Shown one piece after another: positions 24,873 to 33,510 of a stretch of DNA of 64,000 bases (its first letter is position 1; each line of letters opens with the position of its first letter). The notes beneath the pieces are model-generated. The model was not told the DNA's origin. It was given only the letters and a program-made list of their open reading frames with translations, and made no database searches. This DNA comes from Actinomycetes bacterium. GTDB taxonomy: Bacteria > Actinomycetota > Acidimicrobiia > Acidimicrobiales > RAAP-2. Position numbers and translations under genes: made by a program. Where the stretch lies: positions 1-64,000 of the forward strand of contig JAJZUS010000003.1 of the NCBI GenBank assembly GCA_021848365.1, given 5' to 3'.

Positions 24873-24941
24873 CCTCCTCCACGGCGCGCCGAGTGGGGCG
24901 CCGCAACCCCCGCCGAACCTCTTTCGGGCGCGAACGTCCTA

Positions 24942-24979
24942 CGAAGTGGTGTACTGTGTCACGAAGTGGGGCGAAGTGG
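24942..24979 (+). promoter_or_regulatory. MraZ-box array and dcw promoter
   Basis: Three exact copies of CGAAGTGG lie at 24942-24949, 24962-24969 and 24972-24979, spaced 20 and 10 bp, i.e. on one face of the helix. A TACTGT -10-like element (24952-24957) lies between the first and second copies. MraZ of other bacteria binds arrays of short GTG-containing repeats (AAAGTG-type in mollicutes, TGGG-type in E. coli) in the mraZ promoter. The array therefore looks like the autoregulatory operator of the cluster. Confidence 0.75.
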
Positions 24980-25000
24980 TGCTAAAGGGAGGGCAAGGCG

Positions 25001-25423
25001 GTGAGTGGGTTCGTCGGCCAGTTCCAGCACACGCTGGACGCGAAGGGACGCCTGATCCTGCCCGCCCGATTTCGCCCGGAATTCGAGCGCGGTGGGCACC
25101 TGAGTCCCCACAGCGAGGGCTGCGTCGCCCTGTGGACTCCGGCGGAGTTCACGCGCGAGAGTGAGGTGCGGCTGTCTCAGAGTCGCAGCGGCGACCCCGA
25201 GCAGCGCCGTCTGGCCCGCTTCTGGGCCGCCAACTCGTCCGACGTCGAGTTCGACCGCCAGGGCCGCTTCGCCCTGCCCGGGGCCATCCGGGAGTTCGGG
25301 GGCCTCGTGGGCGACGTGCTGGTCGTGGGAGCGCTGGACCACCTGGAGCTCTGGAGTCCGGAGGCCTATCGCGAGAAGGTGGCCCCCGCCGAGAGCACGT
25401 TCCGCGACGGAGTCCTCTCGTGA
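25001..25423 (+). CDS. mraZ: transcriptional regulator MraZ
   Basis: MraZ is a ring-forming AbrB-fold regulator that represses its own dcw operon in species studied. The 140-residue protein has two SpoVT/AbrB-like halves, each with the DxKGR-type motif: HTLDAKGRLILPARFRPEF and VEFDRQGRFALPGAIREF. GTG 25001 follows GGGAGGG by about 9 nt and gives the expected MxxFxGxFxHxLDxKGR start. The three CGAAGTGG boxes just upstream are its likely target. The stop overlaps the rsmH start (GTGA). Confidence 0.95.
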   Translation: MSGFVGQFQHTLDAKGRLILPARFRPEFERGGHLSPHSEGCVALWTPAEFTRESEVRLSQSRSGDPEQRRLARFWAANSSDVEFDRQGRFALPGAIREFGGLVGDVLVVGALDHLELWSPEAYREKVAPAESTFRDGVLS

Positions 25424-26424
25424 TCGAGATCGATGGTCGTCCCCGTCGTCGCCCGCCACATCGTGGCCGCAGCGAGCGACCGACCACCGCCGAGGGCTAT
25501 CACGCCCCGGTCATGGTCGACGAGGTCCTCGCTCTCTTGGAGAGTGAGGGAACCGGCGTGATGATCGACGCGACCCTCGGAGGCGGAGGTCACGCGGCGG
25601 CGATCCTCCACGCCCGCCCTGACCTGCGGATTCTCGGAGTGGATCGTGATCCCGTGGCCCGTGCCGCGGCCCTCTCGCGACTCGCGCCCTTCGGCGATCG
25701 GGTTCGCGTCGTGGCCGGAACCTTCGCGGATGCGTCGGACATCGTGGCGGCGGAGGGTGACTTCATCGGGTCCGATCCGATCGTCGCCATCCTCTACGAC
25801 CTCGGCGTCTCGTCGCGACAACTCGACGATCCCGAACGGGGCTTCTCCTACCGTTTCGACGCCCCTCTCGACATGCGCATGGATCCCACGCAAGGACCGA
25901 CCGCCGCCGACGTCCTCGCGGGGCTCAGTCGAGCCGAGTTGATCGAGGTCCTACGCGAGAACGGTGAGACGCGATTCGCCGGGGCCATCGCGGACCGCGT
26001 GATCGCCGAGCACCCCGCCACCACGTTCGAGCTCGTTCGCGCGGTCGAGGCGGCGGTCCCGCCGGCCGCACGACGACGGGGCAACGCGGCCTCGCGGGTC
26101 TTCCAGGCTCTGCGGATCGAGGTGAATCGCGAAGTCGACCAGTTGCGCGACGGTCTCGAAGCCGGCTGGGACGTGCTGTCGGGCGGTGGCGTCATGATCG
26201 TGATCTCGTACCACTCGGGTGAGGACCGGATGGTGAAGGCCTTCTTCCACGAGGCGGCCACCGGAGGATGCCACTGCCCGCCGGAGATCGGGTGCGTCTG
26301 CGGAGCCGTGCCGACGGCCCGGGTGCCTCGAGCGAGTGCGCGGCTGGCGAGCGCTGACGAGGTGGCCCACAACCCCCGCGCCCACTCGGCGCGCCTGCGG
26401 AGTGCGTGGAAGGTGGCGGCGTGA
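25420..26424 (+). CDS. rsmH: 16S rRNA (cytosine(1402)-N4)-methyltransferase RsmH
   Basis: RsmH (MraW) methylates N4 of C1402 in 16S rRNA, which tunes the P-site. The 334-residue enzyme has the start GYHAPVMVDEVLALL, the SAM-binding MIDATLGGGGHAAAIL, catalytic-region DLGVSSRQLDDPERGFSYRFDAPLDMRMD and SYHSGEDRMVK. It carries an Arg/Pro-rich N-terminal extension of about 25 residues and an extra Cys cluster, GGCHCPPEIGCVCG, in the usual C-terminal position. It is coupled by 4-nt overlaps to mraZ and ftsL. Confidence 0.96.
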   Translation: MIEIDGRPRRRPPHRGRSERPTTAEGYHAPVMVDEVLALLESEGTGVMIDATLGGGGHAAAILHARPDLRILGVDRDPVARAAALSRLAPFGDRVRVVAGTFADASDIVAAEGDFIGSDPIVAILYDLGVSSRQLDDPERGFSYRFDAPLDMRMDPTQGPTAADVLAGLSRAELIEVLRENGETRFAGAIADRVIAEHPATTFELVRAVEAAVPPAARRRGNAASRVFQALRIEVNREVDQLRDGLEAGWDVLSGGGVMIVISYHSGEDRMVKAFFHEAATGGCHCPPEIGCVCGAVPTARVPRASARLASADEVAHNPRAHSARLRSAWKVAA

Positions 26425-26885
26425 GCGTCATCACCCTCCCCCGACGTCCTCACGTCGCCCCTCGGGAGGTCACTCGTCCCGCGCCGGGCACGGTCTCACC
26501 ACGGCCCGGGGCGCACCGCGCCGGTCAGCCCCGCCGGAACGCCCTTCGCTCGCTGTGGCGGGGTGCGACACCGACGCGCCGGGCGGTCATCATCGTCGGC
26601 CTGGCGGTCGCGGCGTCGCTGGTGGGCAGCATGGAGGTCGCGAGTCGCCAAGTCGAGCTGCACGCGTTGCAGAATGAGGTCTTGCAGGTCCAGTCAAGCT
26701 ACGCCGAGCAAGTGGGTTCTCTGACCAACGTTGCCGCTCCAGGCTCCGTTGCGTCGCACGCCGGAGCCCTTCACCTGGTCGACCCCACCGTGATCATCCA
26801 GGTGCCCTCCGTCGCACTCAACAAGCCACTTCCCGTGCCGCAGTTCGTGGGCTATGCCCCGGTCACGCCACGGACGTCCCGGTGA
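26421..26885 (+). CDS. ftsL: FtsL-like division protein
   Basis: FtsL bridges FtsB and FtsQ/FtsW/FtsI at the septum. The 154-residue product has the expected layout for a divergent family: a basic, Pro/Arg-rich cytoplasmic tail (about 55 residues), one membrane segment (AVIIVGLAVAASLVGSM), a short helix VASRQVELHALQNEVLQVQSSY and an end with ALHLVDPTVIIQVPSV. Assignment rests on position between rsmH and ftsI and on topology rather than on strong sequence signatures. 4-nt overlaps exist on both sides. Confidence 0.82.
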   Translation: MSVITLPRRPHVAPREVTRPAPGTVSPRPGAHRAGQPRRNALRSLWRGATPTRRAVIIVGLAVAASLVGSMEVASRQVELHALQNEVLQVQSSYAEQVGSLTNVAAPGSVASHAGALHLVDPTVIIQVPSVALNKPLPVPQFVGYAPVTPRTSR

Positions 26886-28705
26886 GCCCCACCCTGGCGC
26901 CATCCACCCGAACGGTTCGCCGACCCGAGCGACCGCGACGGACGTTGCCCCGGCGACTGCGCTTACTACGAGGGCTCTTCGCCCTCGCGCTGCTCGGGCT
27001 CGGCCTGCGGCTCGTGGCGCTTCAGGTGCTGGATCACGCGTACTACGCGAAACTCTCCGTGGCGCAGGTGCGGGTCGACCTCACGACCCAGGCGTTGCGG
27101 GCGGGGATCTACGACCGCAACGGCCAGATCATCGCCGTGTCACGTCCGACCGCCGTCGTCATCGCCGACGACTTCCAGATCGCCCACCCGGCGACCGAGG
27201 CCGCGGCCCTCTCGCCACTCGTCAAGGTTCCCGTCCCGAAGTTGACGTCGCTGCTCAGTCAGCGCAACGGGTACGTGATCCTCACGAACACGCTGGACGT
27301 CACGTCCGGTCGGACGATCACGGCGATGAACTTCCCCGGCATCGTGGTCCAGAACTCTTCGGTGCGCGACTACCCGAACGGTCCCGTGGCGACGTCCCTC
27401 GTGGGGGGGGTTAATTCGTCCGGCACGGGCTCGGCGGGACTCGAGTACCAGTACCAGAAGTTGCTGGCCGGGCAGTCCGGGATCACCCGGGCCTTCGTGT
27501 CGGCGAGTGGGGTCAACCTCCCCGCCTCGTACAGCACGGTCATTCGTAAGGCGACCCCGGGCGTGGGGCTCGAGCTGACCATCGACAACTCGCTCCAGTT
27601 CGTGACCGAGCGCGCCCTCGCCCGTGACCTGGCGTCAACCGACGCGGTGGCGGGAACGGCCATCGTGATGGACGTCCACACCGGCGAGATCCTCGCGAAC
27701 GCCTCGCTCGTGAACACCAAGGCGAAGGCCGGCATCCTCGGTCCCATCCCGTCGTGGGGCGTCAACGTCGGCGTCCCGGGCATCCAGCAGACGATCAACG
27801 ATCTCGCATTCAGCTACGCGTACGAGCCCGGCTCGGTCTTCAAGGCCGTGACGTTCTCCGCGGCACTTCAGGACGGGATCATCACCCCGCACACCGTGCT
27901 CAACGTCCCCCCGAGCGTCGTCGTGGGGACGCGCGTCTTCCACGACGCGGAACCCCACGGCTTCGAGCACCTGACGGCCACCCAGGTCCTCGCCCTGTCG
28001 TCGAACATCGGAACCTACGAGATCACGAACCGCCTCGGCGAGTCGGGACTCCTGAGCCAAGTCGAGCGCCTCGGCTTCGGTCAGTTGACGACCTTGCAGT
28101 ATCCCGGTGAGACGGCGGGGCTACTGGTCAACGCGAACAGTTGGTACCCGTCCGACATGGCGGCCATGCCCATCGGGCAGGTTGACGCCGTTCCGCCCAT
28201 CCAAGTCCTCGACGCCTACAACGCCATCGCCAACGGGGGCGTCTTCGTGGAGCCCCAGCTGGTGCGCGGCTACGTGAGCTCCACGGGCGCCGTGACGGCG
28301 GCGCCCGCCGGCGCGACCCGACGGGTGATGAGCGCGACGACCGCCGCGACGCTCACCTCGATGCTCCAGCAGGTGGTGCTTGCGGGAACGGGCGTCAACG
28401 CGATCATTCCGGGCTATCCGGTGGCGGGTAAGACCGGCACCGCGACGATCCCGTACCCGGGCCGAGCCCAGTTGACCTCCTGGTACAACGCGACCTTCGT
28501 GGGCTTCGCGCCGGCCGAGCGGCCGACGTTCTCCATGATCGTGGTCGTCGAGCGACCGCTCACGACGATCTACGGTGGGACGGCCGCCGCCCCGGTCTTC
28601 CAGCAAGTGATGTCCTACGCCCTCCACCATTACGGGATCCCCTCCACCGGAATCACCGTCAAGCCGCTCACTGGTAGCGCCAGCGTTGCCTCGGACGTGA
28701 CCTGA
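26882..28705 (+). CDS. ftsI: division-specific transpeptidase, penicillin-binding protein FtsI/PBP3
   Basis: FtsI crosslinks septal peptidoglycan together with FtsW. The 607-residue class B PBP has a basic cytoplasmic N-terminus, one membrane anchor (about residues 29-50), the pedestal domain with AGIYDRNGQIIAVSRP, and a transpeptidase domain with Ser318 in EPGSVFK (SxxK), Ser373-Ser-Asn375 (SxN) and KTG at 517-519. The tail after KTG is ordinary, with no PASTA domains. It starts at GTG 26882, overlapping ftsL, and its stop overlaps murE by one base. Confidence 0.95.
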   Translation: MSPTLAPSTRTVRRPERPRRTLPRRLRLLRGLFALALLGLGLRLVALQVLDHAYYAKLSVAQVRVDLTTQALRAGIYDRNGQIIAVSRPTAVVIADDFQIAHPATEAAALSPLVKVPVPKLTSLLSQRNGYVILTNTLDVTSGRTITAMNFPGIVVQNSSVRDYPNGPVATSLVGGVNSSGTGSAGLEYQYQKLLAGQSGITRAFVSASGVNLPASYSTVIRKATPGVGLELTIDNSLQFVTERALARDLASTDAVAGTAIVMDVHTGEILANASLVNTKAKAGILGPIPSWGVNVGVPGIQQTINDLAFSYAYEPGSVFKAVTFSAALQDGIITPHTVLNVPPSVVVGTRVFHDAEPHGFEHLTATQVLALSSNIGTYEITNRLGESGLLSQVERLGFGQLTTLQYPGETAGLLVNANSWYPSDMAAMPIGQVDAVPPIQVLDAYNAIANGGVFVEPQLVRGYVSSTGAVTAAPAGATRRVMSATTAATLTSMLQQVVLAGTGVNAIIPGYPVAGKTGTATIPYPGRAQLTSWYNATFVGFAPAERPTFSMIVVVERPLTTIYGGTAAAPVFQQVMSYALHHYGIPSTGITVKPLTGSASVASDVT

Positions 28706-30108
28706 TGCAGCTCGGTGACCTGTTCGACGACGCACGGCTCGATCTCGCGACGGCCACCGTCGAGATCCAGAACGTCGAGAACGACTCACGGCGCTGCAGC
28801 CCCGGCTCCCTCTTTCTCGCCATGCCGGGCACGCAGGACAGCGGCGAGCGCTACGTCGACGACGCCATCGACCGCGGAGCGGTCGCCGTGATGGCGACCT
28901 CCGTCGTCACCGACCGGGTGCCCGTCGTCGTCGTGCCGACGAGCCAGGTCCGGGCCCTCGCGGCGGACGTGTCGTCGTGCATCGTGGGTCATCCGGAGCG
29001 CGAGCTCGAGCTCGTGGGCGTTACCGGGACCAACGGGAAGACCACGGTCACCACGCTCGTGGGAGAGATGGCCCAGATCCTCGGCTGGAATGGGGCGAGC
29101 GTCGGAACCCTCACCAACCTGCGCACCACCCCGGCGCCTCCCGAGCTCTACCGAACGCTGCGACGCATCGTCGACGGGTTCACCGGGGCCAGACCACGGG
29201 CCGTCGTGGGACTCGAGGTCTCGAGCCACGCCCTCGACCAAGGTCGGGTCGATGGCCTGGTGTTCGAAGTGGCTGCCTTCACGAACCTCAGCCACGATCA
29301 CCTCGACTACCACGGAACGATGGAGGCCTACTTCGGTGCGAAGTCGGCGCTGTTCTCCGCCGACCGGGCGAAGCGCGCCGTCATCTGGGTCGACGACGCC
29401 TACGGCGCGCGACTCCGCGACGCCGTGCGCGTTCCCGCGGTCGCGGTGACCCGGGCGGACGCCCACGCCGTCACGTCGTCCATCCTCGGCACGTCGTTCT
29501 TCTGGCGCGGGCACCTGGTGCGTTCTCCGCTCGTGGGCGCCTACAACGTCGACAACGCCCTGGTGGCGATGACCGTCCTCTCGGTTCTCGGGGCGCCGGA
29601 CGAGGACGTGGCTGCCGCCCTGAGCACCGTTCACGGCGTCCCGGGGCGATTCCAGGTCGTGCGCGACGCGGATCCGACGGTCATCGTCGACTACGCGCAC
29701 ACTCCAGCCGGACTGGAGCGTTTGCTGCGCGACGTTCGCGAACTCGCACCCGATCGACGCGTCACGGTCGTCTTCGGGTGCGGCGGCGACCGTGATCAGG
29801 CCAAGCGGCCCGTCATGGGATCGGTGGCCGAGGAGTGGTCCGATCGGGTGGTCGTGACCTCGGATAATCCGAGGTCCGAGTCGCCCGATGCCATTATTGA
29901 CGCGATCATGTCGGGGATGGCGGCGGCCCACGCAGTGCACCGTGACGTCGACCGCCGCTCCGCGATCGAGTGGGCGCTCACGACGGCGGCTCCCGGTGAC
30001 GTGGTGATCGTCGCGGGAAAGGGTCACGAGACCACTCAGACGACGGGTGATCGGGTCGAACCGTTCGACGATCGGGTCGTGGTGCGGGAGTGGAGCGAGC
30101 GATGCTGA
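28705..30108 (+). CDS. murE: UDP-N-acetylmuramoyl-tripeptide synthetase MurE (meso-DAP type)
   Basis: MurE adds the third residue to UDP-MurNAc-L-Ala-D-Glu. The 467-residue ligase has the P-loop TGTNGKTT (107-114), EVSSHALDQGR, the carbamylated lysine region YFGAKSALF and the DNPR motif at 387-390, which signals meso-diaminopimelate as substrate. GKGHETTQ closes the C-terminal domain. It overlaps ftsI by one base (TGATG) and mraY by 7. In most dcw clusters murF follows; here mraY does. Confidence 0.95.
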   Translation: MQLGDLFDDARLDLATATVEIQNVENDSRRCSPGSLFLAMPGTQDSGERYVDDAIDRGAVAVMATSVVTDRVPVVVVPTSQVRALAADVSSCIVGHPERELELVGVTGTNGKTTVTTLVGEMAQILGWNGASVGTLTNLRTTPAPPELYRTLRRIVDGFTGARPRAVVGLEVSSHALDQGRVDGLVFEVAAFTNLSHDHLDYHGTMEAYFGAKSALFSADRAKRAVIWVDDAYGARLRDAVRVPAVAVTRADAHAVTSSILGTSFFWRGHLVRSPLVGAYNVDNALVAMTVLSVLGAPDEDVAAALSTVHGVPGRFQVVRDADPTVIVDYAHTPAGLERLLRDVRELAPDRRVTVVFGCGGDRDQAKRPVMGSVAEEWSDRVVVTSDNPRSESPDAIIDAIMSGMAAAHAVHRDVDRRSAIEWALTTAAPGDVVIVAGKGHETTQTTGDRVEPFDDRVVVREWSERC

Positions 30109-31136
30109 GCCTCATGGAGTCGGGCGGAGTCGCCTTCCTGCTGTCACTCGTCGTGATGCCGCTGTGGATCCGCTTCGTCGCCCGGCGCTCCCTCGGCCAG
30201 CACATTCGTGCCGACGCGCCCGCGACGCACCTGGCGAAGGCGGGGACGCCGACCATGGGCGGCGTGATCATCGTGGGGGCGGGAGCGGCCGGATACGTGA
30301 TGGGGCACGTCGGGACCTCGATCGACTTCACTCGGTCGGGCGTGCTCGCGTGTCTCGTGACGGTGGCGAGCGGTCTGCTCGGGTTCGCCGACGACTACCT
30401 GGCGATTCGCAATGCTCGGAACCTTGGGCTCAACAAGCGAGGCAAGCTCGCCGGCCAGCTGGTCATCGCGGGAGGCTTCGCCGCCGCCGCCGTGTGGTGG
30501 GTCCGGACGTCGACCAACCTCTCATTCACCCGATTCTCCTTGCCGGGCTGGAACCTCACGGCCGTTGGCTGGCTGCTGCTCGCGGTCGTGGTGGTGATCG
30601 CCACGTCGAACGCGGTCAACCTCACCGACGGCCTCGACGGGCTGGCGGCCGGTTCGGCGACCTTCGCCTTCAGCGTGTTGTCGATCATCGGATACTGGGA
30701 GTTCCGGCACTTCTCCATCTACCACGTGCACGCCGCCCTCGATCTGGGGCTGCTCGCGGTGGGGCTCCTCGGCTCGTCGCTCGGATTCCTGTGGTGGAAC
30801 GCGGCACCAGCCCGCATCATCATGGGCGATACCGGGTCCCTCGCCATCGGCACGGCTCTGGGCGCCATCGCACTGCTCATGAACCTGGACCTCCTCCTCG
30901 TGATCCTGGGCGGGCTGTTCGTCGCCGAGACGGCGTCGGTGATCCTGCAGGTCGTGAGCTTCCGGCTATTCGGGCGGCGCATCTTCCGGATGGCGCCGTT
31001 CCATCACCACTTCGAGCTCAAGGGGTGGCCCGAGACCACCGTGATCATCCGCTTCTGGATTCTCGCGGGACTGTTCGCGGCCCTCGCCCTCGGGATCTTC
31101 TACGGGGACTTCCTCAAGATCGCGAAGGTCGTGTGA
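30102..31136 (+). CDS. mraY: phospho-N-acetylmuramoyl-pentapeptide-transferase MraY
   Basis: MraY moves phospho-MurNAc-pentapeptide onto undecaprenyl phosphate to make lipid I. The 344-residue membrane protein has about ten segments and the conserved loops GTPTMGGVIIV, FADDYLAIRNARNLGLNKRGK (Asp pair), NAVNLTDGLDGLAAG, MGDTGSLAIG and APFHHHFELKGWPE. The start is ATG 30102 (GGAG upstream) or ATG 30114. It overlaps murE by 7 nt and ftsW by one base, so neither murF nor murD is inserted as usual. Confidence 0.95.
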   Translation: MLSLMESGGVAFLLSLVVMPLWIRFVARRSLGQHIRADAPATHLAKAGTPTMGGVIIVGAGAAGYVMGHVGTSIDFTRSGVLACLVTVASGLLGFADDYLAIRNARNLGLNKRGKLAGQLVIAGGFAAAAVWWVRTSTNLSFTRFSLPGWNLTAVGWLLLAVVVVIATSNAVNLTDGLDGLAAGSATFAFSVLSIIGYWEFRHFSIYHVHAALDLGLLAVGLLGSSLGFLWWNAAPARIIMGDTGSLAIGTALGAIALLMNLDLLLVILGGLFVAETASVILQVVSFRLFGRRIFRMAPFHHHFELKGWPETTVIIRFWILAGLFAALALGIFYGDFLKIAKVV

Positions 31137-32395
31137 TGTCGGGTGAGCGGCTCTTCCACCCCTGGCCGCGCGGGAACAACGCGGCACGCTCCGTGCTGAT
31201 CGCCACCCTCATCATGGTCACCTACGGCACCGTGATGGTGGCGTCGGCGAGCGAGGGACAATCGGTGGCGAACGGGGGATCGCCCTGGAGCATCACGATC
31301 CACGACCTCGTGTACCTAGGCTTCGGCCTCGTCGCGCTGTACCTCGGTGGGCGTCTCCGGGTGGGAGCACTCGTGTCGCGAGCCCCGCTGCTCATGGGCG
31401 CCGGCCTGCTGCTGCTCGTCGCCGTGAAGGTCGCGGGTGTCTCGGCGAATGGGGGCAAGCGCTGGCTCAACCTGCACGTCATCTTCCTGCAGCCCTCGGA
31501 GCTGTTCAAGCTGTCCACGATCGTCTTCGTGGCGTGGGCCGTCGCCCGCCACCGCGACGAACTCGGGAGCGGGTCGGGGCTGGTTCGCTGGATGCTCCCC
31601 GTGATCGGCGGCATCGGCCTCATCGTGATCGAGCCCGACCTCGGGACGTCGTCGGTCGTCTTCGCCATCGCCCTGGCGATGCTGGCGGTGGCCGAACTGC
31701 CACGGGTGCTGCTCGGGCGAACCATCGGCCTGTCGCTGCTCGGCTTCGGGGCGATGATGGCGCTGAAGCCTTACACCGCGCAGCGCTTCTTCTCCTTCCT
31801 GCACCCCAACCAGAACCTCCAGGGGGCCGGCTACCAGCTCCTCCAGTCGAAGATCGGTCTGGGGGCGGGAGGCCTCACCGGCCTCGGGCTGGGTCACTCG
31901 CGGGAGAAGTGGGGCCTGCTGCCGAATCCCCACACCGACTTCATCTTCACGATCATCGGCGAGGAGTTGGGCCTGATCGGCACCCTGGCCGTCCTCGGTC
32001 TCTTCGCGTGGTTCCTCTGGAGCGCCACCCGCGTCGTCCAGGAGAGCCGTAACGGGACGAACCGGCTGATCGCCGTCGGCATCACGACGTGGATCGTTCT
32101 CGAGGCCGTGATCAACGTCGCCTCCGTGGTGGGGGGCTGGGCCGTGACGGGGATCCCCCTGCCCTTCTTCTCCTACGGCGGAACGGCCCTCATCTCCCAA
32201 CTCTTCGCCGTGGGACTGCTCTACGGGATCGGCCACGACCGGTCGTCCGGTCCCGACCTTGCCATTCGCCGGGTCGCGCCGGCCGCCGCGCGCCGTCCGG
32301 CGACGCCCGCCTATCGTGACGGCGTGAGAGTCGCCTCGCCGGCGTCGCGCGCCACGAGCTACGGTCCCCGGAGTCGCTCCCGGTTCGTGAGATGA
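31136..32395 (+). CDS. ftsW: septal peptidoglycan glycosyltransferase FtsW
   Basis: FtsW is the SEDS-family polymerase that builds septal glycan chains with FtsI. The 419-residue protein has about ten membrane segments, SANGGKRWLNL with the FQPSE-like LQPSELFKLS, the catalytic-Asp loop IEPDLGTSS and the pair GEELGLIG and PFFSYGG. A basic cytoplasmic C-tail of about 50 residues follows the last segment. ATG 31136 overlaps mraY by one base, and the stop overlaps murG by 4. Confidence 0.95.
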   Translation: MSGERLFHPWPRGNNAARSVLIATLIMVTYGTVMVASASEGQSVANGGSPWSITIHDLVYLGFGLVALYLGGRLRVGALVSRAPLLMGAGLLLLVAVKVAGVSANGGKRWLNLHVIFLQPSELFKLSTIVFVAWAVARHRDELGSGSGLVRWMLPVIGGIGLIVIEPDLGTSSVVFAIALAMLAVAELPRVLLGRTIGLSLLGFGAMMALKPYTAQRFFSFLHPNQNLQGAGYQLLQSKIGLGAGGLTGLGLGHSREKWGLLPNPHTDFIFTIIGEELGLIGTLAVLGLFAWFLWSATRVVQESRNGTNRLIAVGITTWIVLEAVINVASVVGGWAVTGIPLPFFSYGGTALISQLFAVGLLYGIGHDRSSGPDLAIRRVAPAAARRPATPAYRDGVRVASPASRATSYGPRSRSRFVR

Positions 32396-33510
32396 AGGGA
32401 ACCGTCGTCATCACGGGCGGCGGCACGGGTGGGCACATCTTCCCGATGAGGGCGATCGCCGACGCCCTGGCTCGCGACGGCGTGTCGCCGGAGGACATCC
32501 ACCTGGTGGGCAGTCGACGGGGCCAGGAGCGTCGTCTCCTGTCCGACTCGGGATATCCGCTCACCCTGCTTCCCGGACGTGGGCTCCAACGCTCCCTGAG
32601 CCCCGGGGCGATCGTGCGCAACGCGGGGGCCGTCGCGGGCTTGGTGGCCGCGGTCGTGCGGGCCGCCATCCTGGTCGCCCGCTGGCGACCCGCGGTGGTC
32701 GTCTCGGTGGGGGGCTACGCATCGGTGGCGACCGGTCTCGCCGCGGCGCTGTGGCGGCGACCCCTGGTACTCGTCGAGCTCGACGCCCAACCCGGAGCGA
32801 CGCACCGCCTGCTCTCGCGCTTCGCGCGACGCCGGTGCCTGAGCACCGGCGTCTCCGCGGGGCGCGACGTCGTCACGGGCACTCCAGTGAGCGACGTCAT
32901 CGCGACGCTCGATCGCTCGTCGACGGCGCGTCGAGCGGCCCGGATGGCCTTCGATCCTCCGCTCGACCCGAATCGCGACGTGGTGGTCGTCATGACGGGA
33001 TCGCTGGGCTCGCGACGCGTCAACGACGCGATCTCCGCGCTGGCGGCGCGCTGGTGTGACCGGGAGAGCCTCGCGCTGCTGCACGTGACGGGTCGTCGCG
33101 ACGCCGAACGGATCCGCGCCGCTCGACCGGCGACCGGTGGCCTCGACTATCGCATCTTCGACTTCGCGGACATGACACCGTTGTGGGCGGTGGCCGACGC
33201 GGCGGTCTGTCGTGCCGGGGCCATGACGACGGCCGAGTTGACGGCCCTCGGGATCCCGGCCGTCCTCGTGCCCCTACCCGGGGCGCCGGGGGACCACCAG
33301 ACGGCGAACGCGCGAGCCCTGGTGTCCGCCGGAGCCGCGATCATGGTGTCGGACGCGGACTGCGACGCGGCCCGTCTCGGAGCGGCGCTCGACGAGTTGC
33401 TCGAGCCGGCGGCGCTCGACGCCCGGTCCCGCGCGAGCGCGGCCCTCGGCCGCACGGACGGTGCGGCCGCCATCGCGGCCGTGGTGCGCGACGCGGCGGA
33501 GGGGCGATGA
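32392..33510 (+). CDS. murG: UDP-N-acetylglucosamine:lipid I GlcNAc-transferase MurG
   Basis: MurG converts lipid I to lipid II at the cytoplasmic membrane face. The 372-residue GT-B enzyme has the N-terminal GGGTGGHIFPMRAIADAL, the lipid I patch VVSVGGYASVATGLAA and the UDP-GlcNAc-binding segment AVCRAGAMTTAELTALGIPAVLVPLPGAPGDHQTANA. It differs from E. coli MurG in having ELDAQPGATH in place of EQNAVPG, still alignable. It is coupled by ATGA overlaps to ftsW and murC. Confidence 0.94.
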   Translation: MKGTVVITGGGTGGHIFPMRAIADALARDGVSPEDIHLVGSRRGQERRLLSDSGYPLTLLPGRGLQRSLSPGAIVRNAGAVAGLVAAVVRAAILVARWRPAVVVSVGGYASVATGLAAALWRRPLVLVELDAQPGATHRLLSRFARRRCLSTGVSAGRDVVTGTPVSDVIATLDRSSTARRAARMAFDPPLDPNRDVVVVMTGSLGSRRVNDAISALAARWCDRESLALLHVTGRRDAERIRAARPATGGLDYRIFDFADMTPLWAVADAAVCRAGAMTTAELTALGIPAVLVPLPGAPGDHQTANARALVSAGAAIMVSDADCDAARLGAALDELLEPAALDARSRASAALGRTDGAAAIAAVVRDAAEGR

